In this document: positions 1 through 8,981 of the stretch, in pieces
Layout: every line of letters starts with the position of its first letter
Numbering within the stretch: the first letter of the stretch is position 1
DNA from: Fidelibacterota bacterium
GTDB lineage: Bacteria > Pseudomonadota > Alphaproteobacteria > Rhodospirillales > Rhodospirillaceae
DNA length: 64,000 nucleotides
Assembly (NCBI GenBank): GCA_947472795.1
Contig: CANJBL010000002.1
Span: 124,001-188,000 of the forward strand
Direction of reading: 5' to 3'
Position numbers and translations under genes: made by a program
The notes under the pieces: model-generated
Database searches by the model: none
The model's input: the letters and a program-made list of their open reading frames with translations, nothing else
What the model was told of the DNA's origin: nothing

Positions 1-561
1 GAGATAGCCCGCGGGGTTGTCGCCTCCTGGTGCTCGCGTCAATGCTCCAATCAACGAGACCGCGAGCGCGTTACCGCTGGTGGCATCTGTGGTTGATACC
101 GTTGGCGCTTGCGCCGGGGCCACCCCCACCGCCGGAACACCGACCACCGCTGATCCAGGTGTCTCCACGCCCAAGCCCAGCGACCCATCCGCACGGTGCA
201 CAAAACGCATGATGGGATTCGTGAGCCGCACCAGCTCTGGCGCCGCAATGCCGCGCTTCAACGCTGGCGTGCTCAGGCGGATCACCATGCTCGGCAGGCC
301 GGCGATCACTGCGCCGCTGCTATCGAGCACACGCACGTCGCGCACCGTCAACTCGGGCGAACCGGACAAGCCCGCCCAACGGAATTGAGCCCCATCGATA
401 CGGAAATGATACCCCGGCGCCAAATCTGAGAAGGCATTCGAGATGTAGGGAGCTACAGCATTGAGGGTAAGAGGGCCCTGACTCAAACGCCACGCCATCA
501 CCGCCGCACCCAGAAGGATGAGGATGATGGTCGCTTCCAGCGCTCGAATCAAAAATCTCAC
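1..561 (-). CDS. AsmA/YhdP-like DUF3971 membrane protein, N-terminal part (runs off left edge)
   Basis: Reading the minus strand leftwards from about position 561 gives an uninterrupted frame to the window edge (about 187 residues). It has one N-terminal membrane segment (residues about 8-24, LEATIILILLGAAV), followed by beta-rich sequence with GYHFRIDGAQFRW and ELTVRDVRVLDSSG. That pattern is typical of AsmA-like DUF3971/YhdP proteins, which are anchored in the inner membrane, span the periplasm and are linked to lipid transport between membranes. The start is uncertain: GTG at 561 places the membrane helix right after the start, but the ribosome-binding site there is poor. The frame stays open to a stop near 683 with only TTG and GTG candidates. 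It is divergent from glnE. Confidence 0.6.
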   Translation of the reverse strand, partial: MRFLIRALEATIILILLGAAVMAWRLSQGPLTLNAVAPYISNAFSDLAPGYHFRIDGAQFRWAGLSGSPELTVRDVRVLDSSGAVIAGLPSMVIRLSTPALKRGIAAPELVRLTNPIMRFVHRADGSLGLGVETPGSAVVGVPAVGVAPAQAPTVSTTDATSGNALAVSLIGALTRAPGGDNPAGYL

Positions 562-750
562 TGCGCCGTGTGTCAACGCCGCGGGCTCCAATGCTCTGGC
601 CCCAACCAAATACTGATCATGGGGCAAATGGTCATTGACGGTGGGCCGGCGAAGCGGTTTTCGTACGCTCTTGTCCGCAGCTTGACCGTCTCCTTTCTAT
701 ATCCCACTGTCCTCTGAAACGGTAGAGAATACGTAAATCCCGCGAGTCGC

Positions 751-3705
751 ATGATAACCCTGCCCCATATCCAACTCCCTATCCCCGCGGATCACGGTCG
801 CCTCACGCGTCTGCACAACGATTGGTTGGCCGCCGCGGAGTCACAGGCCCCCGATCTTGCGTCTTTCATGCGCGATATCGTCGCAAATATCCAATGGCGA
901 GCCGTATTGGACGCTGTCTTCAGTAACAGCCCGTTCCTCAGCGGGTTGCTTCTCGACAATCCGGCGGCGTTCCAGCGGTTCACGACGGAAGGACCGGACG
1001 CCGGCGTTGCGCACCTCTTAAAAGCCGTTGACGGTGGAAGTGCCGACGTCGCCACCGCCATGATCAATTTGCGGAAGGCGAAATCTGAAGCCGCCCTTAT
1101 CATCGCGCTTGCCGATATCACGGGCCTCTGGAGCGTCGATCAGGTCACTTCTGCGCTGTCCGATTTTGCCGACACAACCGTCCGCGAAGCTCTGCGCGTT
1201 CTTTTGTTACAAGCTCAAGAGCGCGGTCACATCACCTTGGCGGATCTGAGTGCTCCGGCAACCGATTGTGGCTACGCAATTCTGGCCTTGGGCAAACATG
1301 GTGGCCGCGAACTCAACTATTCTTCAGATATTGACCTCTTTGTTTTCTTCGATGCTCAGCACTTGCCCTATATCGGCAAGAAGAGCGCTCCGGAGTTCGC
1401 TGTCCAGCTCACCAAGGATTTGATGCGCCTTCTGCAAGAACGCACGGCGCAGGGATATGTCTTCCGCACCGATCTGCGGCTGCGCCCGGATCCCGGCTCG
1501 ACGTCCGTCGCGGTCTCGCGTGAAGCAGCGCAGATTTATTACGAAAGCTACGGCCAGAACTGGGAACGGGCGGCCATGATCAAGGCGCGCGCGATAGCCG
1601 GCGACATGAAAGCCGCCGCCGCGTTCATCCGCGACCTTCAGCCCTTCATCTGGCGCAAATCGCTCGACTTCTATGCGATCCAAGATATCCACTCTATTAA
1701 GCGCCAGATTTACGCCCACAAGGGCGGCGGTACAGTCGAGGTCGCTGGCCATAACATCAAGTTAGGGCGCGGCGGTATCCGCGAGATCGAGTTCTTCGCG
1801 CAGATCCAGCAGCTCATCTGGGGCGGCCGCTTCACCGAAGCCCGCTCGTCGCAGACTCTGTCTGCTCTGGATGCGCTTGTAACCTTGGGCTTTGTCACGC
1901 CCTCCGTACGCGACGACCTCGCAGCGGCCTATCGCTATTTACGCAAACTTGAGCATCGCCTGCAGATGATCGCCGATGAACAGACGCAGACCTTGCCGGA
2001 AGATCTTACCAAGCTGGCGCACGTCGCGGCCTTCATGGCACACCGCGATCTTCAGACCTTCATGGCCGAAGTCGAGAAAACCTTACGCACGGTCGAAGTT
2101 CACTACGCCGGACTATTCGAGGACTCTCCTTCTCTGGCCGTGGACGGCAACTTGGTTTTCACCGGCACGGAGGATGATCCTGACACTATCGCCACGCTGA
2201 AGCGTCTCGGTTATCACAACCCTGTCATGGTTGCGCAGACTGTGCGCGGCTGGCACCACGGCCGCTACCGCGCCACGCGCAGCAATCGAGCGCGACAACT
2301 GATGACCGAGGTTATGCCCGGCCTGCTCAGCGCCTTCGGCAAAACCGCTCAGCCGGATGCGGCCTTCATGCGCTTCGACCGCTGCCTCTCGGTCTTACCG
2401 GCGGGCGTGCCTCTTCTTTCCGTTTTCTACGCTAATCCAGATCTTCTCGACTTGGTCGCAGAGATCATGGGTGATGCGCCGCGCCTCGCCGAGCATCTCA
2501 GCCACGCCCCCGCTCTGCTCGACTACGTCTTGGCGCCTTCTTTCTATGAACCGCTCGGCAGACTTGCCGATCTGCGCCAAGATCTTGCCCGCTCCTTGGA
2601 AGCGGCGGAAGCCTTCGAGATCATGCTGGATCTTTGCCGCCGCTGGACCAACGATCAGCGGTTCCGGGTCGGCGTGCAGGCTTTGCGCCGCATGATTGAT
2701 CCGCTCCAAGCCGCCGAACACTTCACCGCCATTGCCGAGGCTGTCATTGGCGAGCTTGTGCCGCGGGTCTGCGACGAGTTCTCCCTCCAGCACGGGACGG
2801 TAGCGGGGGGAAAGCTAGCGATCCTGGGTTACGGTAAGTTGGGCAGCTTCGAACTCACGCCCTCCTCCGATCTCGATTTGGTAGTGATCTACGACGCCGA
2901 TATGGACTCCCATTCCACTGGCCCCAAACCGTTGCCGGCGCCGGCCTATTACATGCGCCTCACGCAGCGTCTCATCACTGCCTTCACCCTGCTGACCCGC
3001 GAGGGCAAGCTGTACGACGTGGATATGCGCTTGCGCCCCAACGGCGATAAGGGGCCGGTTGCTTGCAACCTGGAAGCTTTCGCCAAGTACCAGGCAGAAG
3101 AAGCCTGGACCTGGGAACACATGGCGCTCACCCGCGCGCGCCTGGTATTTGGGCCCGATGACCTCCAGCATAATATTGCGAGCGCTATCGCTAAAATCCT
3201 CGCACGCGGGCGCGATCCGGACGCGCTGGTCTATGCCGTGGCGGACATGCGGGCCCGTATGCGCCGCGAGCGGAAAGACGGCGGCCTTTGGGATGTTAAG
3301 CTAAAGCCCGGCGGCCTCGTCGATGCCGAATTCATTCTGCAATATCTGATGCTCCGGCACCCAGATGCCAAACCTGACAGCGCTCGCCCGCAAGACATCA
3401 CCTCAGCCCTGATGACGGGTGGCGCCTTGAGCAAAGGCGACGGCGAGGTCATCGCCGGGGGCATTGCGCTTTGGTCCCGGCTCCAGCTCATGCTACGTCT
3501 CACCACCGAAGAAGATGTGCCGGCCGCCGACATTCCCGAAGGGCTCAAGGTGAAATTGGCGGCAACAGCCGGCATGCCCGACTTCGCCAGATTGGAGAAC
3601 CTCATGAGCGATACGGCAAGTGCCGTGTATGAGGCATTTCAGCGTATCATCGAGGAACCGGCAGCGGCGGCGCGCGCGAAACTCGGACCCGACGCACCAC
3701 ATTAG
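751..3705 (+). CDS. glnE: Bifunctional glutamine synthetase adenylyltransferase/deadenylase
   Basis: GlnE (984 residues) adds and removes AMP on glutamine synthetase under control of PII proteins and so sets ammonium assimilation. Two nucleotidyltransferase domains are visible. The N-terminal deadenylylating domain carries GKHGGRELNYSSDIDL (residues 181-196). The C-terminal adenylylating domain carries GYGKLGSFELTPSSDLDL (residues 693-710) with its D-x-D metal pair. Length is normal for the family. The ATG at 751 starts directly on recognisable N-terminal sequence. bcp begins 15 bases after the stop, so the two are probably co-transcribed. Confidence 0.97.
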   Translation: MITLPHIQLPIPADHGRLTRLHNDWLAAAESQAPDLASFMRDIVANIQWRAVLDAVFSNSPFLSGLLLDNPAAFQRFTTEGPDAGVAHLLKAVDGGSADVATAMINLRKAKSEAALIIALADITGLWSVDQVTSALSDFADTTVREALRVLLLQAQERGHITLADLSAPATDCGYAILALGKHGGRELNYSSDIDLFVFFDAQHLPYIGKKSAPEFAVQLTKDLMRLLQERTAQGYVFRTDLRLRPDPGSTSVAVSREAAQIYYESYGQNWERAAMIKARAIAGDMKAAAAFIRDLQPFIWRKSLDFYAIQDIHSIKRQIYAHKGGGTVEVAGHNIKLGRGGIREIEFFAQIQQLIWGGRFTEARSSQTLSALDALVTLGFVTPSVRDDLAAAYRYLRKLEHRLQMIADEQTQTLPEDLTKLAHVAAFMAHRDLQTFMAEVEKTLRTVEVHYAGLFEDSPSLAVDGNLVFTGTEDDPDTIATLKRLGYHNPVMVAQTVRGWHHGRYRATRSNRARQLMTEVMPGLLSAFGKTAQPDAAFMRFDRCLSVLPAGVPLLSVFYANPDLLDLVAEIMGDAPRLAEHLSHAPALLDYVLAPSFYEPLGRLADLRQDLARSLEAAEAFEIMLDLCRRWTNDQRFRVGVQALRRMIDPLQAAEHFTAIAEAVIGELVPRVCDEFSLQHGTVAGGKLAILGYGKLGSFELTPSSDLDLVVIYDADMDSHSTGPKPLPAPAYYMRLTQRLITAFTLLTREGKLYDVDMRLRPNGDKGPVACNLEAFAKYQAEEAWTWEHMALTRARLVFGPDDLQHNIASAIAKILARGRDPDALVYAVADMRARMRRERKDGGLWDVKLKPGGLVDAEFILQYLMLRHPDAKPDSARPQDITSALMTGGALSKGDGEVIAGGIALWSRLQLMLRLTTEEDVPAADIPEGLKVKLAATAGMPDFARLENLMSDTASAVYEAFQRIIEEPAAAARAKLGPDAPH

Positions 3706-3720
3706 AGAGGGAGGCCCATC

Positions 3721-4305
3721 ATGGCCGCGAAGACGAAATCCAAGACCAAAGCCAAACCAAAGACTGCCAAAAAGACCGCGAAAAAAGTCGCGAAGAAGCC
3801 CGTGAAGAAAGCTGCCGCCAAACCAGCAAAAACCGGCTCACCCGCGAAGTCCCTCCTTGGCAAACCCGCGCCGAATTTCACCATGCCGACCGATGGCGGC
3901 GGCTCCGTCTCCCTGAAGGACCTGCGCGGCAAAAAGGTTGTGCTCTACTTCTATCCGAAGGATGACACTCCCGGCTGCACGGCCGAGGCCTGCGACTTCC
4001 GCGACGGACAGCGGCATTTTAAGGCTTCCGATGCTGTCGTTATCGGCGTCTCGAAAGACAACGTCGCCAGCCATCAGAAATTCAAAAAGAAATTCGAGCT
4101 GAACTTCCCGCTGGCCTCGGACGATTCAAAGGTCTGCGAAGCCTACGGCGTTTGGGCTGAAAAGAGCATGTATGGCCGCAAGTACATGGGCGTGGAGCGC
4201 TCCACCTTCATCATCGATAAGGGCGGCATCGTGCGCGCGGAATGGCGCAAAGTCAGCGTGCCCGGCCATGCCGTCGAAGTCGCCAAGGCCCTGCAGGCCT
4301 TGTGA
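3721..4305 (+). CDS. bcp: Thioredoxin-dependent peroxiredoxin, Bcp/PrxQ type, with lysine-rich N-terminal tail
   Basis: This 194-residue peroxiredoxin reduces hydroperoxides using a peroxidatic Cys86 and an intrahelical resolving Cys91 in DDTPGCTAEACDFRD, the PrxQ arrangement. The first 43 residues are an extra tail made almost only of Lys, Ala, Thr and Pro, resembling histone H1 tails. The catalytic domain starts near SLLGKPAPNFTMP. The ribosome-binding site GGGAGG lies 7 bases before ATG 3721, so the tail is translated. The tail could bind nucleic acid or acidic surfaces; that is inference. The stop overlaps the next gene's GTG. Confidence 0.93.
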   Translation: MAAKTKSKTKAKPKTAKKTAKKVAKKPVKKAAAKPAKTGSPAKSLLGKPAPNFTMPTDGGGSVSLKDLRGKKVVLYFYPKDDTPGCTAEACDFRDGQRHFKASDAVVIGVSKDNVASHQKFKKKFELNFPLASDDSKVCEAYGVWAEKSMYGRKYMGVERSTFIIDKGGIVRAEWRKVSVPGHAVEVAKALQAL

Positions 4306-5093
4306 CGATATCTCTCTGTGATTGGGCGGTGGAAATCCTCTCCACCGCCGCCCCTTCCGATAAAGTCGCCAAGACCGGGATCGCCGCTGCTGCATGGCGC
4401 GCCGGCGCGCTGCCCGTAGGGTCTGCAGTCCCACCGCAACAGCCCGCCCGCCCCGCCAAGCCCGAACTCTGTGATCCGCGCAACATGCCCAAGCGGTCCG
4501 CCGGACCCAAGGGCCGCGTCGCGCTTGTGCATGCCATCGCGCATATCGAACTCAGCGCCATCGATCTCGCGTGGGACATCATCGCGCGTTTTACGGCGGC
4601 GGATCTGCCGCGTGGCTATTATGACGATTGGGTCGATGTCGCCGTCGAGGAATCCCAGCACTATGCCGCTCTGGCGGCGCGCTTGACGGAACTGGGCGCT
4701 GCTTACGGTGACCTGCCCGCCCATGCGGGCCTCTGGGATGCGGCCGAACGGTCAGCGCGCGATCTCGCGACGCGTCTCGTAGCCATCCCTCTGACCCTGG
4801 AAGCACGCGGGCTCGACACGACGCCGCAAATCTCAACCCGCTTGCGCCTCTCCGGCGACGAAGCCACGGCCGCGATCCTTGACGTCATCTATGCCGATGA
4901 GATCAAGCATCTCGCCGTAGGTGTGCGCTGGTTCGAGTTTCTATGCGCGCGAGAGAAGCGCGCACCCATCGCGACCTATCACGCGATCATGGCCGAGCAG
5001 TTCCCCAAAGGCCTCAAGGGGCCATTCAATATGCCGGCCCGTACCCAAGCCGGTATGGGCGAGGATTACCTTAAACCCTGGATCGCCGCTTAG
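4302..5093 (+). CDS. Ferritin-like DUF455 family protein
   Basis: The product (263 residues) belongs to the DUF455/COG2833 family, predicted to adopt a ferritin-like four-helix fold with a di-iron site; its substrate is not known to me. Carboxylate/histidine motifs expected for metal binding are present: HIELSAIDLAWDI, EESQHYAAL and YADEIKHLAVGVRW. I chose GTG 4302, which overlaps the bcp stop (GTGA), because sequence further upstream is only the out-of-frame bcp 3' end. The overlap implies translational coupling with bcp, which suits a shared oxidative or iron-related role (inference). Confidence 0.85.
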   Translation: MTISLCDWAVEILSTAAPSDKVAKTGIAAAAWRAGALPVGSAVPPQQPARPAKPELCDPRNMPKRSAGPKGRVALVHAIAHIELSAIDLAWDIIARFTAADLPRGYYDDWVDVAVEESQHYAALAARLTELGAAYGDLPAHAGLWDAAERSARDLATRLVAIPLTLEARGLDTTPQISTRLRLSGDEATAAILDVIYADEIKHLAVGVRWFEFLCAREKRAPIATYHAIMAEQFPKGLKGPFNMPARTQAGMGEDYLKPWIAA

Positions 5094-5142
5094 AGCATTT
5101 TCCGGCGAAGTGGAAACCGGTTCGCCGCAGAAAATGCGACCA
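5094..5142 (+). repeat. Intergenic palindromic repeat, copy 1
   Basis: A 49-base imperfect palindrome begins AGCATTTTCCGG and ends AAAATGCGACCAA, between the convergent ends of the DUF455 gene and prfB. A second copy lies at 33168-33216 on the opposite strand with about six differences. Its position immediately after the DUF455 stop could let it end transcripts from both sides. Confidence 0.75.
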
Positions 5143-5145
5143 ACC

Positions 5146-6259
5146 TTAAGCATCCGCCGCGGTCTTGATGCGCGAGGCCAGCGATGCAGCCATGAACTTG
5201 TCCAGGTCGCCGTCCAGCACGCCCTGACTGTCCGAGGTTTCCACTTCGGTGCGCAGGTCTTTCACCAGCTGATAGGGCTGCAACACGTAAGAGCGGATCT
5301 GGTGCCCCCAGCCGATCTCGGTCTTGGCGGCCTCTTGCTTCGCCAGGACAGCTTCGCGTCTTTCCAGTTCTTGCTCATACAGGCGTGCGCGCAACATCTC
5401 CCAGCACTTGGCCCGGTTCTGATGCTGTGAACGCTCGTTCTGGCACTGCACGACGATATTGGTCGGAATGTGCGTGATGCGCACCGCGCTGTCGGTCTTG
5501 TTCACGTGCTGGCCGCCGGCGCCCGACGAACGATAGGTGTCGATGCGGCAGTCCTTTTCGTCGATCTCGATCTCGATGGTGTCGTCCACCACCGGATAGA
5601 CCCACACTGAGGAAAAGCTGGTGTGCCGGCGTGCATTGGAATCAAACGGCGAAATACGCACCAGCCGGTGCACACCACTCTCGGTTTTGAGCCAGCCGTA
5701 GGCATTGAGGCCCGAGATCAGGAAGGTCACGGATTTGATGCCCGCGCCTTCGCCGGCGCTCTCTTCCAGGTATTGCACCTTGTAGCCTTTGCGTTCGGCC
5801 CAGCGGGTGTACATGCGCGCCATCATCTCGGCCCAGTCTTGCGCCTCGGTGCCGCCCTGACCGGCGTGGATTTCGAGATAGCAGTCGTTGGGGTCCGCCT
5901 CGCCCGACAGCAGACTTTCCAGTTCCACCTGCTTCGCACGACTCAAAAGATCGGCGATCAGCTTGCGGGCTTCTTCCAACGCCGCTTCGTCGCCCTCTTC
6001 GTCGGCCAATTCCGACAGGGTGACGGCGTCGTCCAGCTCACGTTCGAGTTTGCGGGTCGAGGAAACGGCGGATTCAATCTGGGTCCGTTCGCGCATCAGC
6101 TTCTGCGCTTCGCGCGGCGTATTCCAGAGATTGGGGTCTTCGGCCTTGGCGTTCAGCTCATCCAGGCGCAGGAGGGCACGATCCCAGTCAAAGATGCCTC
6201 CGGAGCAAATCGAAACAGCGCTTGATGTCGTTGACCTTGTTTTCAATGTCGGGGCGCAT
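5146..6259 (-). CDS. prfB: Peptide chain release factor 2, programmed +1 frameshift
   Basis: RF2 (370 residues after frameshift) terminates translation at UGA and UAA. The anticodon-like SPF motif ([12 protein letters not shown]) and the catalytic GGQ motif ([17 protein letters not shown]) are intact. Translation most likely starts at ATG 6259 ([19 protein letters not shown]). After 23 codons it meets CTT TGA C at 6193-6187, preceded by the internal Shine-Dalgarno CGGAGG. A +1 slip on CTT restores the frame at Asp24 ([12 protein letters not shown]). The open frame from TTG 6246 is an artefact of ignoring the slip, since its first residues do not resemble RF2. RF2 level therefore probably feeds back on its own synthesis. 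Confidence 0.95.
6187..6204 (-). promoter_or_regulatory. RF2 autoregulatory +1 frameshift site
   Basis: On the minus strand the site reads CGGAGGCATCTTTGAC: an internal Shine-Dalgarno, then the slippery CTT codon, then an in-frame TGA at 6190-6188. It matches the well-characterised bacterial prfB recoding element. Confidence 0.95.
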
Positions 6260-6343
6260 GGCGAAAGCTCACAGGATGAAGGGCTGAGAGCCGCGTTTTA
6301 GGAAAACCACGGCTTTTAGACAAGAGGTGATCTGACGTTAGTA

Positions 6344-8779
6344 CTAGTAGAGGCCACCCGCCGAAGGCTGGTTGGGCAGGTTTACGCCGGCCGCATCATC
6401 GTCGTCCGACTGACCCAGGATCGTGACCTGCGTGCTGGGCGACGTGCCGGTCTTGAAAGCCTCCAGGATCACATGGCGATCGCCGGGTTCCGCCGGACGG
6501 CCCGAGTCATGGTCCACACGTACGAGGCTCACGCCCGGGGGCACACGGAAGGGTGTGGCAGGCTTGTTCTTCAGGGCTTCCATCATGAAGTCGCGGAAGA
6601 TAGGAGCGGCCACGCCGCCGCCGGTTTCCTTGGCCCCGAGGGAACGCGGCTCGTCAAAACCCACGAACACACCCGCCACGAGATCCGGCGAGAAGCCCAT
6701 GAACCACAGGTCGTTGGCGTCGTTGGACGTGCCCGTCTTGCCGGCGAGCGGTTTGCCAACAGCAGCCACGGTACGGCCCGTACCGTTCTGCACTACGCCT
6801 TCCAGCAGGTGTACTGTCTGGTAAATGCTGGCCTGATCGCCCAGCTGCGGGCGATTGTCGGGCAGTGCCGGCGGCGCCTGGCTGTTCCAGGCCGCGACCA
6901 CGCAGTCGGGGCACGGCAGGTTATCGGAACGATAGATCGTCTTGCCTGTGCGATCCTGGATGCGGTCGATGAGCACCGGCGAGAGCTTCCTGCCGCCGTT
7001 CACCAACTGCGCATAACCCGTGGTCATACGCAGAACGGTAGTTACTTCCGAGCCCAGAGCCGCCGACAGGTTCTGCGGGAATTTATCGACAATCCCAAAC
7101 GCTTCCGCCGTGGCCGCGACCTTGTCCATGCCGACGGCCTGCGCGACGCGCACGGTCATGAGGTTCTGCGAATGCTCGATGCCCATGCGTATCGTGGCAC
7201 GGCCCAGGAATTCATCGGTGTAGTTCTTGGGTTTCCACTTTGGCAGCCCCGGCCCCTGATCCATCACGAAGGGTGCATCCAGAACCAGCGTGGAGGGCGT
7301 GAAGCCGGACTCCAACGCCGTCAGATAAACGAAGGGCTTGAAGGAGGAACCCGGCTGACGCATGGCCTGGGTCGCGCGGTTGAACTGCGAGCGCGCATAA
7401 GAGAACCCGCCGTTCATGGCGAGCACGCGGCCCGTATGCGGGTCCATCACCACCATGGCGCCTTCGACTTGCGGCAGTTGGCGCAGCCCGAATGTGCCGG
7501 CGGGATACGAAACATCGCCGCTCTTGGTGACAGGTTCGACGGCGATAACATCGCCGACGCGCAGCACCTGCGCCGGCGCTTTGACCGTCTCGCCCACATG
7601 CTGATCCGGCAGCGCCTGACGCGCCCAGCGCAGTTCGCTGAGAGGGATCGCGCCTCCATTGCCGTCGCGCAGGATGATCGCGGCCTTGTCGGCCTGGAGT
7701 GACTCAACTACTGCCAACTGCCAGTCGGACAAAAGGCCCGGCGGGTCCTGCACACGGCGTAGGGCTTCGGCCCAATTTCCCGGAGTCACTTTCGTGATCG
7801 GACCGCGCCAGCCATGAGCGCGGTCATAACTGATAAGACCCGCGCGCATGACGCGGTTCACCACGCGCTGCAGGGTCGGGTCCAGCGATGTGCGCACCGA
7901 AAGACCGCCCTTATAAAGGGCATCTTCGCCAAAGCGCTGGGCCAGATCGCGGCGAACGTTTTCCGCGAAGTAATCGGCATCCGCTACGGATTCTGTTTCG
8001 GCGCGGTTGCGCACCACAATCTGTTCGGCGCGCGCGGTCTTTTCTTCGGCAGACGTGATATAGCCGTCTTCCCGCATACGCCCAATCACGTAGTCGCGGC
8101 GGTCCTTCGCCTGCTCGGGGCGGCGCGTGGGATTATAATTGTTGGGAGCCTTGGCAAGACCGGCGAGAAAAGCTGCTTCGCCCACGGTCAATTCGTCCAG
8201 CGACTTGTTGAAGTAGTTCAGGGACGCCGCGGCGACACCGTAAGCCCCAAACCCGAGATAGTTCTCGTTCAGGTAAAGCTCGAGGATGTGATCTTTGGTG
8301 AAGGCGCGTTCGATGCGCAGCGACAGGATGGCTTCACGGATCTTGCGGTCGAAAGTGTATTCCTTGCCGAGCAGAAAGTTCTGAGCCACTTGCTGCGTGA
8401 TGGTGGAAGCGCCTTTGATGCGCCGGTCGCTGCCGATGATCTTTTCGCCCAATGCCACGACGGCGGCGCGCACGAGGCCCACCGGGTCCACGCCCGGGTG
8501 AGAATAGAAGCGTTGGTCTTCCGATGCGATGAAGGCGTACTTCACCCGGTTCGGGATGGCCTCGATCGGCACGAACACACGACCTTCGACGGCGTATTCC
8601 TGAATCAGCGAACCGTCGCCGGCATAGACACGGGTCATGACGGGCGGCGTGTAGTTCGCCAGAGCGCGGTAGTCCGGCAGCCCCCTGCTGAAATGGTAGA
8701 AGATAAAGGTCGCCATACCCGCCATGGCAATCATGCCCAGCAGGACGACGCAGCCTATGATCGTCAGCTTCCGCATCAT
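6344..8779 (-). CDS. mrcA: Penicillin-binding protein 1A (bifunctional class A PBP)
   Basis: This inner-membrane peptidoglycan synthase of about 811 residues has a short cytoplasmic start, one transmembrane helix (LTIIGCVVLLGMIAMAGMAT), a glycosyltransferase domain (EDQRFYSHPGVD, ASTITQQVAQNFLL) and a transpeptidase domain. The transpeptidase has the three penicillin-binding motifs: GSSFK (active serine), SQN and KTGTS. The start at ATG 8779 places the helix at the usual distance; an ATG at 8848 would add 23 unlikely residues. It lies downstream of the amidase gene on the same strand, so cell-wall synthesis and cleavage genes are adjacent. Confidence 0.95.
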   Translation of the reverse strand: MMRKLTIIGCVVLLGMIAMAGMATFIFYHFSRGLPDYRALANYTPPVMTRVYAGDGSLIQEYAVEGRVFVPIEAIPNRVKYAFIASEDQRFYSHPGVDPVGLVRAAVVALGEKIIGSDRRIKGASTITQQVAQNFLLGKEYTFDRKIREAILSLRIERAFTKDHILELYLNENYLGFGAYGVAAASLNYFNKSLDELTVGEAAFLAGLAKAPNNYNPTRRPEQAKDRRDYVIGRMREDGYITSAEEKTARAEQIVVRNRAETESVADADYFAENVRRDLAQRFGEDALYKGGLSVRTSLDPTLQRVVNRVMRAGLISYDRAHGWRGPITKVTPGNWAEALRRVQDPPGLLSDWQLAVVESLQADKAAIILRDGNGGAIPLSELRWARQALPDQHVGETVKAPAQVLRVGDVIAVEPVTKSGDVSYPAGTFGLRQLPQVEGAMVVMDPHTGRVLAMNGGFSYARSQFNRATQAMRQPGSSFKPFVYLTALESGFTPSTLVLDAPFVMDQGPGLPKWKPKNYTDEFLGRATIRMGIEHSQNLMTVRVAQAVGMDKVAATAEAFGIVDKFPQNLSAALGSEVTTVLRMTTGYAQLVNGGRKLSPVLIDRIQDRTGKTIYRSDNLPCPDCVVAAWNSQAPPALPDNRPQLGDQASIYQTVHLLEGVVQNGTGRTVAAVGKPLAGKTGTSNDANDLWFMGFSPDLVAGVFVGFDEPRSLGAKETGGGVAAPIFRDFMMEALKNKPATPFRVPPGVSLVRVDHDSGRPAEPGDRHVILEAFKTGTSPSTQVTILGQSDDDDAAGVNLPNQPSAGGLY

Positions 8780-8981
8780 GAAACAGAGTACCTCTTCGAG
8801 GACGTAACGCCGCGGTTCCTTAGCACAGCCGAGGAGTGGCTCCCGCATGACTTTTTGAGACTTTTTGCGGAAATTTCGCCGGATTAATCGGGTCTTAGCC
8901 CTGAATTACGGCAAAAATCCGCTCCGTTTCGGGATAAACGCCAAACAGGGGCCGCAAGGTCCCCAGCTTCAAACCAAAGCC

